Part shown: positions 22,871-47,707 of the stretch, piece by piece
Layout of the letters: each line of letters starts with the position of its first letter
How positions within the stretch are numbered: position 1 is the stretch's first letter
Origin: Diphasiastrum complanatum
Lineage: Eukaryota; Streptophyta; Lycopodiopsida; Lycopodiales; Lycopodiaceae
DNA length: 64,000 bases
Direction of reading: 5' to 3'
NCBI GenBank assembly: GCA_029204225.1
Contig: CM055097.1
Location: forward strand, 248,001-312,000
Position numbers and translations under genes: made by a program
Notes under the pieces: generated by a model
Seen by the model: the letters and a program-made list of their open reading frames with translations, nothing else
Told to the model about the DNA's origin: nothing
Databases searched by the model: none

Positions 22871-23447
22871 TTCTTCTCTATCCACTTCTCAGCCCAATTT
22901 ACATATACTGTAAACTTATCAAGAGCTTCTGATTTATTGTGGATGAAGTAGATGACAACAAACTTGCTGAAATCATCGATGAAGGTGATATAGTACCTTG
23001 ATCCTCCCACAGAGAGAACGTCAAATGGTACACAAATGTCAGAGTGTATCAATTCCAGGAGCTCTACCGCTCTGAAGATATCCCTGGTGAAGGCTGTACA
23101 TGACATCTTTCCTTTGTTGCATGCATCGCAGGATGTCGGACTGGTTGCATTTTTTTATGCTAAATGCACCATGCTGGTTTCCTTTGTATAGCGTCATCGG
23201 GTTCATATGACACAGTCTCCTATGCCATAGAACATCCATAGATTCATGGACTTGATGAACCTGCTCTGTCGGTAGGCATACCTTCAAATGATACATATTG
23301 CCTCTACATCTACCTTGTGTGATGAGAGTATTGGTGTTGGTGTCAACCACAGTGCATGTTTCATTTATAAATGTCACATGCATGCCTACATCTGCTATCC
23401 TTGCAACTGATAGTAGATCTTTCTGCAATGTAGGCACATGGCATCGT
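22871..23447 (-). pseudogene. Copia-A3, GAG-pre-integrase and integrase start
   Basis: Minus-strand pieces HVPTLQKDLLSVARIADVG, ITQGRCRGNMYHLKVCLPTE, VLWHRRLCHMNPMTLYKG, then HSDICVPFDVLSVGGSRYYI, with integrase continuing to NWAEKWIEKK before the sequence is lost at about 22,870. It is the continuation of 30,727-31,951, separated by the gypsy-type element. Confidence 0.88.
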
Positions 23448-24609
23448 TGTTGGCTGATTCTCACGAATCCCCAAGATACCCGGATAGAGCAACTCAAGAG
23501 CACCTAGACCGAGGAGGTCTCTGAGAAGATGAGACTAATGAAGACTAAGAGTCGAGTATGAGAGCCGAGAAATAGTAACTAGAAAAGACATTCAAGAACT
23601 GTGTAAGCTCATGGTGAATCCTGGAAGATGGAATGACCATGTAGGAAGTAGTATTTCTAGGCAAATGTAATAAATGCAAGTAGACCCCTCTTAAAGAAAG
23701 TAAGGTGAGCCACCTTTTGATGGTGACCTCTAGTGGAGAGCATTATTCCACTTGTAATTTGTGAAATGTGGAAATTCCACTAGGATGCCACCTAAGGAGC
23801 TCTCTCGCTTTATTTAAGAGACTCCCTCTTTGTGAAGAGGAGCTTTTTGCATTGTATCTACTCCATGCTTAATAAGAAGATTTTCCATGAGTTTGATGCT
23901 ACACTAAGCTCCTTGATCATGATGGTTTTCTTGAGTGATGCCCCTATGATCATGCCCTTCCATTCATATTGTATGTGGTTGTGGATTTAGAGTGGATTAG
24001 TTTTCTTGCTTTCCTAGTTGTGGATTAGATTTCTTGTTTTCTTGTGGATTAATGTAGGAGCCAGCATTCAAGTAAACTAAAGAGGCTAGAAATGTGGCAT
24101 AAATCTTGCATATTCTCTAACATTCTAGTTCTTGATGTTCTTGGGATGTCCAAGAATCAAAAGGCTGGTTAGTTTCTTGATTCTTGGACTTCTAACATGC
24201 TGTAGATTAGTTTCTTGTTTCTTGTTTTGTCAATTTATGCAAGGTAGCTCAGTGTTAATGTAGTGTAGGCTTTGATTTCAGTCCGTAATAAGTGTAGGTA
24301 GCTGTAGAAAACTACTGAACGTTCATTGGTTTGCATGCTGATCTGTGAATAAGCGTTATAGGCTTGCATCCTATGTAAAATATAAGTGCGTTCAAGAGTG
24401 ACGTCCCTGAGTAGTCCTCTGACAGGCAGGACAAAGAAAATCTATACTATAGAGTTATTCAGTCCGTTTCTGCCTGGCCTAGGCATTGTAACACATAAGA
24501 AACAGTCAAGTAATGCCCAAACGAGCCTAGTAACAGGCAAGAAATAGATTTGTAAGCAAGAAGCAGAAAAATAAACAACAGGTCCTCTAGAGCAGGGGAT
24601 CTATCAACA
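23448..24609 (+). repeat. 5' LTR of Gypsy-1
   Basis: 1,162 bp, TGTTGGCTGATTCTC to GGGGATCTATCAACA. It aligns end to end with the 3' LTR, with scattered substitutions and a few small indels, including a 9-base difference near 23,505. Confidence 0.93.
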
Positions 24610-24996
24610 TTTAACCCGTTGTCGCTTGCATCACTCACATTTTGAAACGGCATATGCTACAAGACTATCTTTGATCGGACCCATGCACACAATCTGAAAT
24701 GTCTCCAGATCTGTTCATAGCTCAGAACGACCTGCACACACCATCCCCACGCCCTGCATACATCCTCAGCTCCTTCTACATCATCCTCTACCCATAGCTT
24801 ACCCATCGTCTCCACCTCCCTCCATCACCATCTCAGCCAAGCACCCTCTCTCACGTCTCAACTGAACACCTTCTCTTCCATCTCAGCCGAGCACCCTCTC
24901 TCACGTCTCAACCGAACACCTTCTCTTCCATCTCAGCCGAGCCTCTTTCTCTTACCATCTTGACCGACGCAACGCAGGTGCATCAAAAAAAAAAAA
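24610..24996 (+). other. Gypsy-1 leader with ~51 bp tandem repeats
   Basis: Untranslated leader. From about 24,830 to 24,950 a unit containing CATCTCAGCCGAGCACCCTC and ACGTCTCAACCGAACACC is repeated about 2.5 times. No clear tRNA-complementary primer site could be assigned. Confidence 0.6.
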
Positions 24997-25620
24997 TTAA
25001 AATCTCAACCGGAGCTCACACTCACATCTCAACTGGAGCTCTCAGTAAAATCTCAACCGGAGCTCTCAGTAAAATCTCAACCAGAGCTCACGCTCACATC
25101 TCAACCGGAGCTCTCAATAAAATTTCAACTGGAGCTCTTAGTAAAATCTCAACCGGAGCTCATGCTCACATCTCAACAGGAGCTCTCAGTAAAAGCTTAA
25201 CCGGAGCTCACGCTAGAATCTCAGCCGAAGTGTTCGTTGAGATCTCGACCGAAGTGCTCCCTGAAATCTCGACCGAAGCGCTCGCTGGAATCTCAACCAA
25301 AGCATCCGCTGAAGTCTCGACCAAGGTGTCCGCTGAAGTCTCAGCCGAAGTGCCCGCTTAGATTTCAACCGAAGCCGAAGTGCTCGTTCAGATCTCGACC
25401 GAAGCCGAAGTGCTCGTTCAGATCTTGACTAAAGCCGAAGTGCCCATTCATATCTCGACCGAAGCCGAAGTGATCTCAATGGGAGCCAAAGCGCCCGCTC
25501 AAATCTCAACCGGAGCCGAAGGCAGCGATCAAATATCAACCGGAGAGATTCAATCAGATCTCAACCAAAGCAATAAGGTCAAAGCTCAACCAGAGCAATT
25601 AACACCCATCTCAACTGGAC
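24997..25620 (+). repeat. Coding minisatellite, ISTGA repeats
   Basis: Tandem units of mainly 24 bp (AAAATCTCAACCGGAGCTCT plus four bases) translate as ISTGALSK or ISTGAHAH. Toward 25,250-25,560 they diverge to ISTEAEVLVQ-type units. The frame is open from 24,960 to 25,361 and nearly so beyond. It lies just ahead of gag. Whether it is translated is unknown. Confidence 0.85.
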
Positions 25621-25915
25621 CATAACTTTTGATCAACACCTCTGATTGCCATTTCGACTGAACCACCATCTTTGCAACACCTTTGAGCCTGAAAAAAAAA
25701 AAAAAGACATGAACACCAAAAAAAAATTCAAAAAACAACACTCATACCAATAAAAAGCCCTTTTCATACTGAGTCTCCACCTTCACTTCCTTCAACACTC
25801 TAAAAAATCCAAAAACACCAAAACCCTAAAAAATCCAAAAACACCAAAAACGCTAAAAAAAATCCAAAAACACCAGAAACACATACCCAACACAAAAAAG
25901 ACACAACAATACCCA
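25621..25915 (+). other. A-rich leader segment before gag
   Basis: Dominated by CAAAAACACC and AAAATCC runs, with no reading frame of note. Ends at the gag ATG. Confidence 0.5.
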
Positions 25916-27263
25916 ATGGTCGACAATACAGATCCTGACATCCCAGAAGATTATCCATACGAGATCAAGTCCCCTGTAGTTGAACAAATCAAACGTCATA
26001 GATTCTACCGAATGCGGTCCCAACCCTACGAGCCATCCACAAACCCATTCGAAGGACAATAACATGATAGAGCTGAGTCCTCGCTAGCCAGAATCCATGT
26101 TCGTGGTGTTGAAACATCCCATGCCAGAACCAACCTTAATGGAGTCTCTACTACCCACAATGCTCATCATGAGAGGCGTACACCCAAACTAGATCTACCA
26201 AAGTTTGACGGTAGTTCGGACCCTCAAAGATTTTTGCAAATCTTTGAGAATGCATGTGATGTATATGGCGAGACATCACCCGACGTCATGATTCAACTCT
26301 TCTCGATGACCATGATCGACCGAACACGAGAATGGTTTTTTAACCTTGATCGTGAAGATAAACGTGACTGGTCACTCTTGAAGGAGGCCTTTATCAAACG
26401 CTTCAAGCCATTTCACTTGATAGAAAGCCCTTTTGTCAAGTTAAGTAATATCAAAATGACAAAAGGCGAACGAGTACGAGACTATATTGAGCGTTTCAAA
26501 TGCCTCAAAAGTCAAGTACAAGAATAGCCCTCTGAACAGATGCTCATCATCTGATTCTTAGTCGGTCTTCCAAGATGGACTAGACCTTAAATCCAATGAT
26601 GAATATATGAGCCTAAAGCTAGCTATGTCTGATGCCATCAAGGAAGAAGACGAAGGATCAGATGTTGACGAATCCAGGGAAAGGCGAGCACCATGTGCTC
26701 CTGTCCATGAGTCAAAGTCGATCGAGGACACCCGAGATCAGCTTTGGAAATCCCAGTTGGAGTTGCTTAATAAGCAACATCAACTATAGATGGAGAAACT
26801 GACCAATGAGTTTCAAGCTACCCTGAAGTCTATCCAAAGCAGTATGCCTGGTCAGTCAAACCCTGAACAAGTACCTTATAGACGAAAAACAATATGGTGC
26901 CCACACTGCCGGGCTACGCATCCTGTTGATGCTTGTCCTTCATATCGATCTATCCAAGCACATACAGTTCAACAATATGAAGAACATCCATCCCAATCTG
27001 GAATTGCCTTGTCTTATCCTGACTATCCATCAAAAAGTCCAGACCCACTAGCCATACAAGATGGTTATGCAGTTATACAAGGGCCACTGCACGCCAGATG
27101 CTTCATCTGTGGTGAAACTGGCCACTTCATGGTTGATTGTCCAGTCAAGACCAAGTACCATCTTGAGTGTCCCGACTGTATAAGAAAACACAGTTTCAAA
27201 GATTGTCCAAAGCAACACGCTAAGATCCTAACTGCCCGTCACGTCAGTTATGAATCACAATAG
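25916..27263 (+). pseudogene. Gypsy-1 gag with three zinc knuckles
   Basis: Starts at ATG 25,916 (MVDNTDPDIP), with an in-frame TAA near 26,060. The retrotransposon-gag domain then runs in the same frame to 26,527: PKLDLPKFDGSSDPQRFLQI, WFFNLDREDKRDW, GERVRDYIERF. After a frame change it continues from about 26,600 with a TAG at 26,787. The C-terminal part carries three Cys/His motifs: CPHCRATHPVDAC, CFICGETGHFMVDC (canonical CX2CX4HX4C) and CPDCIRKHSFKDC. The first and third have one residue fewer before the histidine. Gag would build the particle and bind RNA. Confidence 0.85.
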
Positions 27264-29555
27264 GATCTTCACGACAACAACATGAGCACCATAACAACCA
27301 ACAGTTAAACCTGCTGCTCGATCGAGAAGTTTCTTGTAAACTTCTACATCACCGTCCAATACGCCAGTACCATAATGCAAAAAGACAATCTGAAATGAGT
27401 CCTTGTCGAAATAAAGTAAAATTGATATTCTGTCATCTGCTACAATGTCCAACCACGAGCAACCTCCACAGGGAATTGATAGTTTTTCTCCCTTTCTACA
27501 AACTCCAATCTATTTGTCTTTCCACATGCAAATAAGATTTCCAATGTGCCAATACATAATACATCTAGGATTCGAAAATCCATTTAGAGATTCGGTTCTG
27601 AAGGTCCTTAGGACATAGTACCTCACCCATACCTACATCTCATGCTATATCTTACAACATCTGTTATCCATGATGATAGATTTTAGTGTCACCAACCCTG
27701 TCTTGTTTTGACAAGGGCATGTCAGAGTAAGTCACATTACTCTACAAAACAACTGAAATATTGCAACTATCAAGGTACATTATCAATGTTGAAGAATGCA
27801 AGTTTTGTTCGACAAGTGCTATACAGTTCTCACTATCTGTAACGTTTGTTTATTTCCTTGTTTCTCTTCACCTATTTTGTGTGACTGATTTTTGCATGAG
27901 GAATAGCTACTGCACGAAAGTCTTCTGTAGAGCATCTCCAAAACACATTTTCATTCATCTATCCATCTTCAAATTACCATGTTTAGCAGTTTTAAATTTT
28001 TGAAAACTATGAGAAATCCATGACAAGTTAAAGTTGATTCCTGCACCTCATTGCCATATTAATCTTCGAGTCGACTACAACAACATCAAAACAAATTTAG
28101 TTAAAATTTGTTCAATCTTTAGTCCAGTCGCATGTTCAACGTGTTTCAGCTACGTGTTCCACACACCGATCCAATCTTGAACATGAACAGTTACCCGCAA
28201 CAACATCCCCACCAACAGATTTTGGGGAGGGGGGGGAGAGAGTGGATCTGCCTGGACCCACTGGAGCAGTTACGCTGCCTACAACAACGTTAGCAAGATC
28301 GACAGCCAAGGTCACAAATCAAATATGAAAACGACAAGGCTAAGAAGACAGATGGGTAATCCAAGGAGACTCAATCAGAAGAAGTACCCCAGTCACGACA
28401 AAAATCCTTCAGAAAGAGAAACACAAGCATTGGAAAATCAGTCTCCTTCTTCAACCAACCTCTTGCCATACTTCTGCGCCCATTCTCATGTCTATCGTCC
28501 ACACCATCTACCGTTGTCGCCACCACCCACCCTTCCATCTGTTTGTTTATCATCAGTTTACTGTTCTTCTGAGAAATTTCCAATTTTTGATAGTCTTACC
28601 GAAGCAGCTGATAGATCATTGCAAGTGTCTTGTGGAGACCAACTACCACCTATATTGGTTGTTTAGCCGAAAAAGACCTACAAAAGCAGGCGAAGCGGCT
28701 AGAAGAAATAAAAAGAAAGATCCAGGAAGCTGAGGAGGAAAGGGCAAAACTTAAACAACAGATGAGTCAGATCGATCTTGATTAAAAAAAACTCTCTGGA
28801 GTAATGATAGTTGAATCCCCTCTTATGAAGCCCAAAGAGATCCAAAAGTAACGGATCAAAACAAAGAGCTATAGAAAATGAAAGACGAAGACATCCGTGA
28901 ACCTGAAAATAAAGCAAGCTCCTCACCCAGCAAGTGGTGGTCGAAGTTTGACATTGCAAGGGTCCAAGGCTGCAATTGTAGAGCTATCAGTTCCTTCACC
29001 TTGTCACCAAGCCTTCATCATGTTTCCTCACCATTACCAAACCGTCCATCCAAAACTGTTTCTACCACCAAATTTTTGATGATGAGTCCATCCCCTTGAG
29101 ACTGATAACCAAGATTTGTGCTACCTATCAGAAAAGAGCATCGACAAGACTGGAACTTCAATTGAGAGAAGAACCACGGAAACACCCAGAGGCAAATGGA
29201 GGATACAGACCTCCCACAAGAAACCAAAGATGGAATCCGTCAATGGCAGATACAAGTGACTAAATAAAGAGACACATGGAGAGCACTCAAGCATGCAAGT
29301 TGTGAAGCTGCTGAGAACTCTCCAAATTTTGAGAATGTCAACCCATTACAGCAATAAGACATTCTAAATCCAATTGCAGCAATTTGTGAAAAACAGTTTT
29401 TGTGATAAAGATTGGCGACAATAAGCACTTGGTTTTATGTAAGTGAACGAGGATCTACGCTTTTCCAAGTGACGATTGAAGATGCCAATGCAAAGCGGAG
29501 CGACATCGTCCAATATGAGTTGCAGTGGTCCTGCAACACATTAGGGATGGGATGG
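27264..29555 (+). other. Gypsy-1 3' internal region without pol
   Basis: About 2.3 kb between gag and the 3' LTR. No RT, integrase or protease box was seen in six frames. A poly-G run is at about 28,226. At 28,665-28,785 a frame reads EKDLQKQAKRLEEIKRKIQE and on to KLKQQMSQIDLD, a short charged coiled coil. Other frames (28,325-28,666) look proline- and serine-rich. Probably non-coding or gag-derived filler. Confidence 0.55.
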
Positions 29556-30726
29556 TGTTGGCTGATTCTGACGAATCCCCAAGATACTCGGACAGAGCAA
29601 CTCAAGAGCATCTCTCACCTTAGACCGAGGAGGTCTCTGAGAAGATGAGACTAATGAAGACTGAGAGCCGAGTATGAGAGTCGAGAAATACTAGCTAGGA
29701 AAGACATGCAAGAACTGTGTAAGCCTCATGGTGAATCCCGGAAGATGGAACGACCATGTAGGAACTAGTATTTCTAGGCAAATGTAATAAATACAAGTAG
29801 ACCCCTCTTAAAGAAAGTAAGGTGAGCCACCTTTTGATGATAACCTCTAGTGGAGGGCATTATTCCATTTGTCATTTGTGAAATGTGGAAATTCCACTAG
29901 GATGCCACCTAAGGAGCTCTCTTGCTTTATTTAAGAGACTCCCTCTTTGTGAAGAGGAGCTTTTTGCATTGTATCTACTCCATGCTTAATAAGAAGATTT
30001 TCCATGAGTTTGATGCTACACTAAGCTCCTTGATCATGATGGTTTTCTTGAGTGATGCCCCTATGATCATGCCCTTCCATTCATATTTTGTGTGGTTGTG
30101 GATTCAAAGTGGATTAGTTTTCTTGCTTTCCTAGTTGTGGATTAGATTTCTTGTTTTCTTGTGGATTAATATAGGAGCCAACATTCAAGTAAACTAAAGA
30201 GGCTAGAAATGTGGCATAAATCTTGCATATTCTCTAACATTCTAGTTCTTGATGTTCTTGGGATGTCCAAGAATCAAAAGGCTAGTTAGTTTCTTGATTC
30301 TTGGACTTCTAACATGCTGTAGATTAGTTTCTTGTTTCTTGTTTTGTCAATTTATGCAAGGTAGCTCAGTGTTAATGTAGTGTAGGCTCTGATTTCAGTC
30401 CGTTTTAAGTGTAGGTAGGTATATAAAACTACTGAACGTTCATTGGTTTGCATGCTGATCTATGAATGAGCGTTCTAGGCTTGCATCCTATGTAGAATGT
30501 AAGTGCGTTCAAGAGTGACGTCCCTGAGTAGTCCTCTGACATGCAGGACAAAGAAAATCTATACTACAGAGTTATTCAGTCTGTTTCTGCCTGGCCTGGG
30601 CATTGTAACATATAAAAAATAGTCAAGTAATGCCCAAACGAGCCTGGTAACAGGCAAGAAATAGATCTATAAGCAAGAAGCAAAAAAGTAAACAACAGGT
30701 CCTCTAGAGCAGGGGATCTGTCAACA
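29556..30726 (+). repeat. 3' LTR of Gypsy-1
   Basis: 1,171 bp, TGTTGGCTGATTCTG to GGGGATCTGTCAACA, followed by ATCGT. Confidence 0.93.
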
Positions 30727-31951
30727 ATCGTCTAGTCTTTTGTCTTTGCTGTTGGTGTTGAGCCAAAGCACTCCAGTCTCGTTCACTTCATGTCTTGATC
30801 CATCTCCTTGAGTTATGTATATGGAGGAATCAGTTTGTCGAAATTCAGCTATCAATTGTCTTGTTGTCACAAAGTGTGACATAGCACCTGAGTCAAGAAT
30901 GACTTCTTGAGCATCGGCTTGTGATGTAGCACATACGTCGGTGCACAAATAAGCAGTTCTGCTTTTGCTAGCTTTATCATATGATGTGTTGTTTGAGCTT
31001 TCTTTCCTACTTTGCGCTTTATTATTCCTTGGATTTTGATAGCAATCCATGGATGCATGTCCCTTCTTGTGACAATGTATGCACTCGATTTTTGGATTTA
31101 GCCAACATTTGTCCATTATGTGGCCATCACATCTACATTTGTCGCATGTCTTCTTGTCATTGCCTTGTTGCTTGTTCTTGCTCCTTCCTTTCCATCTTTC
31201 TTCCTAATGTCCCCTTTCTATTGATTTCGGCTGCCTTCTTGTGTTGCTGACTCCCTCTTAGGATGAGCCTTCTTCTTCGACTGGTCTTTGTTGTTGTAGA
31301 GAGCCTGATCAGACTCGTTCTTGTCTTCATAGTGATTTCTAGATTCAACTTCTTCCTTGATGTCGATGATGGCCTTGTCAAAATTCATACCAGGATCTTT
31401 AGCCAGTATGGTCCGGGTAGTCTGGAATGATCTTGGTAGGGAACGTAGCAGGTAGCTGAGCTGCTTCTCTTCTGAGACTACATGTTTTGTTCTAGCATTG
31501 TGCAACGATGAAGCTGGTGAGATCGTTGCCATCTCATCTTAGATAGGTAAGCTGATCTTCTAGATGCATGATTTGATTTAGTGACTTGGTCTAAAATCTA
31601 CTAATGAGTGCATCCCACATCTCTCTGGCGTTAGATATTGATGCAAGGTCAAGGGTGATGTTGTCTTCGATGGAAGAGGAGATGGCAACTACTACTTTGT
31701 CGTTCTTCTCCTTCCATTCTCAAAGTTCTTTGCCTATGTTGGCAAGCATCTCTTCGGTGCCATCCACCCATGGCCATAGTGCTTCTCCTCTTAGGATTAG
31801 CGAAGTCTTTACTTTTTAGGCCAAGAAATTCGACCAGTGTCCCTCAAGGACTGTGCAAATCTTAGCTTGGATGATGCTGATGGAAGCCATAGTTTGAGTA
31901 ACTTGGCTTTAAAAACCTTAAGGTCTGATAAACCTGGTTGCTCTGATACCA
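30727..31951 (-). pseudogene. Copia-A3 primer site, gag and protease
   Basis: Read leftwards: primer site TGGTATCAGAGC ending near 31,951; gag ATG at 31,890 (MASISIIQAK) with several stops; EKNDKVVVAISSSIEDNITL; a zinc knuckle CIHCHKKGHASMDC near 31,090-31,045; protease ILDSGAMSHFVTT near 30,910; then LWLNTNSKDKRLDD up to the gypsy insertion. The frame resumes at 23,447. Non-functional, but the zinc-knuckle residues are intact. Confidence 0.87.
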
Positions 31952-31952
31952 T

Positions 31953-32126
31953 TGTTGAGGCCTATCACCACTTCTGAGTCACTGATGGAAAACTAGATAG
32001 AGCCGATGTTTAGTTGCAGCTACTGCTTCAGACCGTTATCTAATCTCTCCCAAATTACAGATTGGCACTGCAGTTCTGGTTTGAAATTAACAAAATAATT
32101 AGGTAGTAGAGAATGTTTAATCAACA
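31953..32126 (-). repeat. 174 bp 5' LTR of Copia-A3 (LTR-B)
   Basis: On the + strand TGTTGAGGCCTATC to GTTTAATCAACA, so its ends are inverted TGTTG/CAACA. One base separates it from the primer site. It matches the solo copy at 17,940-18,112. This is very short for a copia LTR and differs entirely from the LTRs of A1 and A2, although the coding parts are related. Confidence 0.75.
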
Positions 32127-33080
32127 ATTGAAGTTTCTTGGTTTTGTGGTAGAAGTGGAAACAAAAGGTCGTGAATTTTGTATGCAAAGAAAAGGCGAGG
32201 GGCCCGTAACACCCTGGTGCATTTATTCATAGGAAAAAGTAGTAGGTACATTGATGAAAAATATATATACACCCCGAAGGCGAAGTTTAAACAAAAGTAG
32301 GCTCAAACAAGAGCGAAGCTTGCAGTAAAGCTAAGATTAATCCAAATCCTGGCATTAAAAATAAAAGTGCATAAACTATGATGATGTCCGTGGGAGTCTG
32401 CCAACTGACTGCAGCAGATCGGAAAAGTGAAAAGGTGGTGAGTCGGCTAATGAAGGCGAGGGGCCCATAACAATCTTATCACACCCAATGAGGAGTTGAG
32501 TGGCACTCGAGTGTGAAAACACCTTTCTTGCCAAAAAAAAAAAAAGGGCCTTTCTAGGATAAAGTGGAGAGGCGTTACCGTTGCCTTTCACGTTCTTGGG
32601 AAGTTGGAACTCATCAGGCGGACAGTTAAGGAAAGTTCTCGCTCAGTGTCTTTCTCTCTCTCCCCAAAAATGTTTTGGTTGGCTTTGTGGGCGGCATTTC
32701 TTTGTTACCCCTGGGAGAGAGCTCGTTTCAGGCATGTACAGGAGCCTAATTCTCGGCATGGTGTTGAATTTTATCAAATCGCTTTATTTACTTCCATTTG
32801 CAGAGCTTAGTGAGTTCATGAGAAGCAATGGCTGTCAGCTTGGTATTCTCAGCAAGGGTGGCAAAAGGCACTTTCAATAAAGCTGTGAATGGCCTCTATC
32901 TCTGTGTGAAAGAGTTTTGCTCTTTCATGGTAGATGCATAGAGCATATACAGCAAAATGCAACTGCAGATGCAGTTCTATTCTCAGCATTAACCTAGATG
33001 CAACAAGGGACGCCTCTATGCTGATTACCGGAGTATAGTATCAGTTTTTCAATTAAAAGCCAAAAGAAGAGCATTGAACT
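32127..33080 (+). promoter_or_regulatory. Upstream region of the SYP71-like gene
   Basis: Non-coding sequence between Copia-A3 and the start codon. It would hold the promoter and 5' UTR. No TATA box or UTR intron can be assigned with confidence. A short motif GGCGAGGGGCCC is repeated at about 32,194 and 32,456. A pyrimidine-rich CTTTCTCTCTCTCC lies at about 32,650. Confidence 0.4.
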
Positions 33081-46814
<13,734 letters not shown>

Positions 46815-47707
46815 CCCAGCCAGCGGCGTATGACACAATTAAGTTATTTATATAGCCTCAGTTGAAGATCCTCACATTTTCTACACACTCCAAGTGTTTG
46901 TGCACTTCAATCTAATATGAAATGCAGGCAGATTTGGCTAATAGAAGCTTGTGCTAATAGACATGCAGATCGTGGCATAGAATTCTGGTCTTGATCAGTG
47001 GCCAAACATCTGCAGCATTTGTTGAAATACGGTTTCCACCATCTGCAGTGCACTTTGCCTCCCTTACCAGCAAAATATGAAACGGCAGCTGTAGATAGTA
47101 TGCCCGACTCACCTTGGAAGGAGATTTTTTCTCCATAAAACCAACACGATTCACCATTTCAAAACTAATTGAGACACCGCATCTTCCATGTGGATGAACA
47201 ATTCAGCCGGCTGATAATCGATTTCCAAAGCAGCTCTCTGACACAAGACTGGACACAAAGCATGATGCTGAAAAGCATCAATTTACCTAGATATCTATTA
47301 TGGTTCCAAGGAGCAGAAACTTCAAATATCCAGGCAAGTGCTGCTACAGGTGAATGGATGGATATACTGAGATTCTGCTAAACTGCTATAAAATGCCCTC
47401 CGGTGTGATTCCACTTACAAGTTAGATGCTTCAATTTGGAGTCGTTGCTTGCTTGAGAGTTGCGGTGCCTATTTTGAGAAGTGGAGAGTTTTAATATGGA
47501 TTCATTGCTTGAGGTTTACTTGTGGGATGTTGGGAGGAGGTTGATGGTTACTTTGGCCATCATGCTTGTTTGATGCCCTTGCTTGGTGTAGCACTTGTGG
47601 ATTGGTTGCTTAGATGGTGTGATGTTGCTTGTGGCTTGAGGTTTGCTTGTTCGAGTCTACTGTAATGCTTGCATCGTAATTGTGATGGACGAATGTTATT
47701 TTTGACT
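46815..47707 (+). other. 3' flank of the SYP71-like gene
   Basis: Presumed 3' UTR followed by intergenic sequence. No AATAAA signal near the stop could be singled out. From about 47,450 the sequence becomes repetitive in GCTTG/TTGCTTG words. No gene recognised. Confidence 0.45.

Larger units (their letters stand above)
23448..30726 (+). mobile_element. Gypsy-1, LTR element with gag but no pol
   Basis: A 7.3 kb LTR retrotransposon with LTRs at 23,448-24,609 and 29,556-30,726 and a perfect 5-bp target duplication ATCGT (23,443-23,447 and 30,727-30,731). The polypurine run AGGGATGGGATGG precedes the 3' LTR. The internal 4.9 kb holds a minisatellite, a gypsy-type gag with zinc knuckles and a coiled-coil segment. 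No protease, reverse transcriptase, RNase H or integrase motif was found. The layout matches non-autonomous gag-only (TR-GAG-like) elements. It inserted into Copia-A3. Confidence 0.92.

Noticed and set aside
24997-25620. Possible CRISPR-like or centromeric satellite array
   Set aside because: Units are contiguous without unique spacers, diverge gradually, keep a reading frame, and sit inside a bounded LTR element.
27255-27452. 65-codon minus-strand ORF (MDIVADDRISILLYFDKDSF...)
   Set aside because: Protein-like at first sight, but it is antisense to the gag 3' region, isolated, and has no recognised domain.
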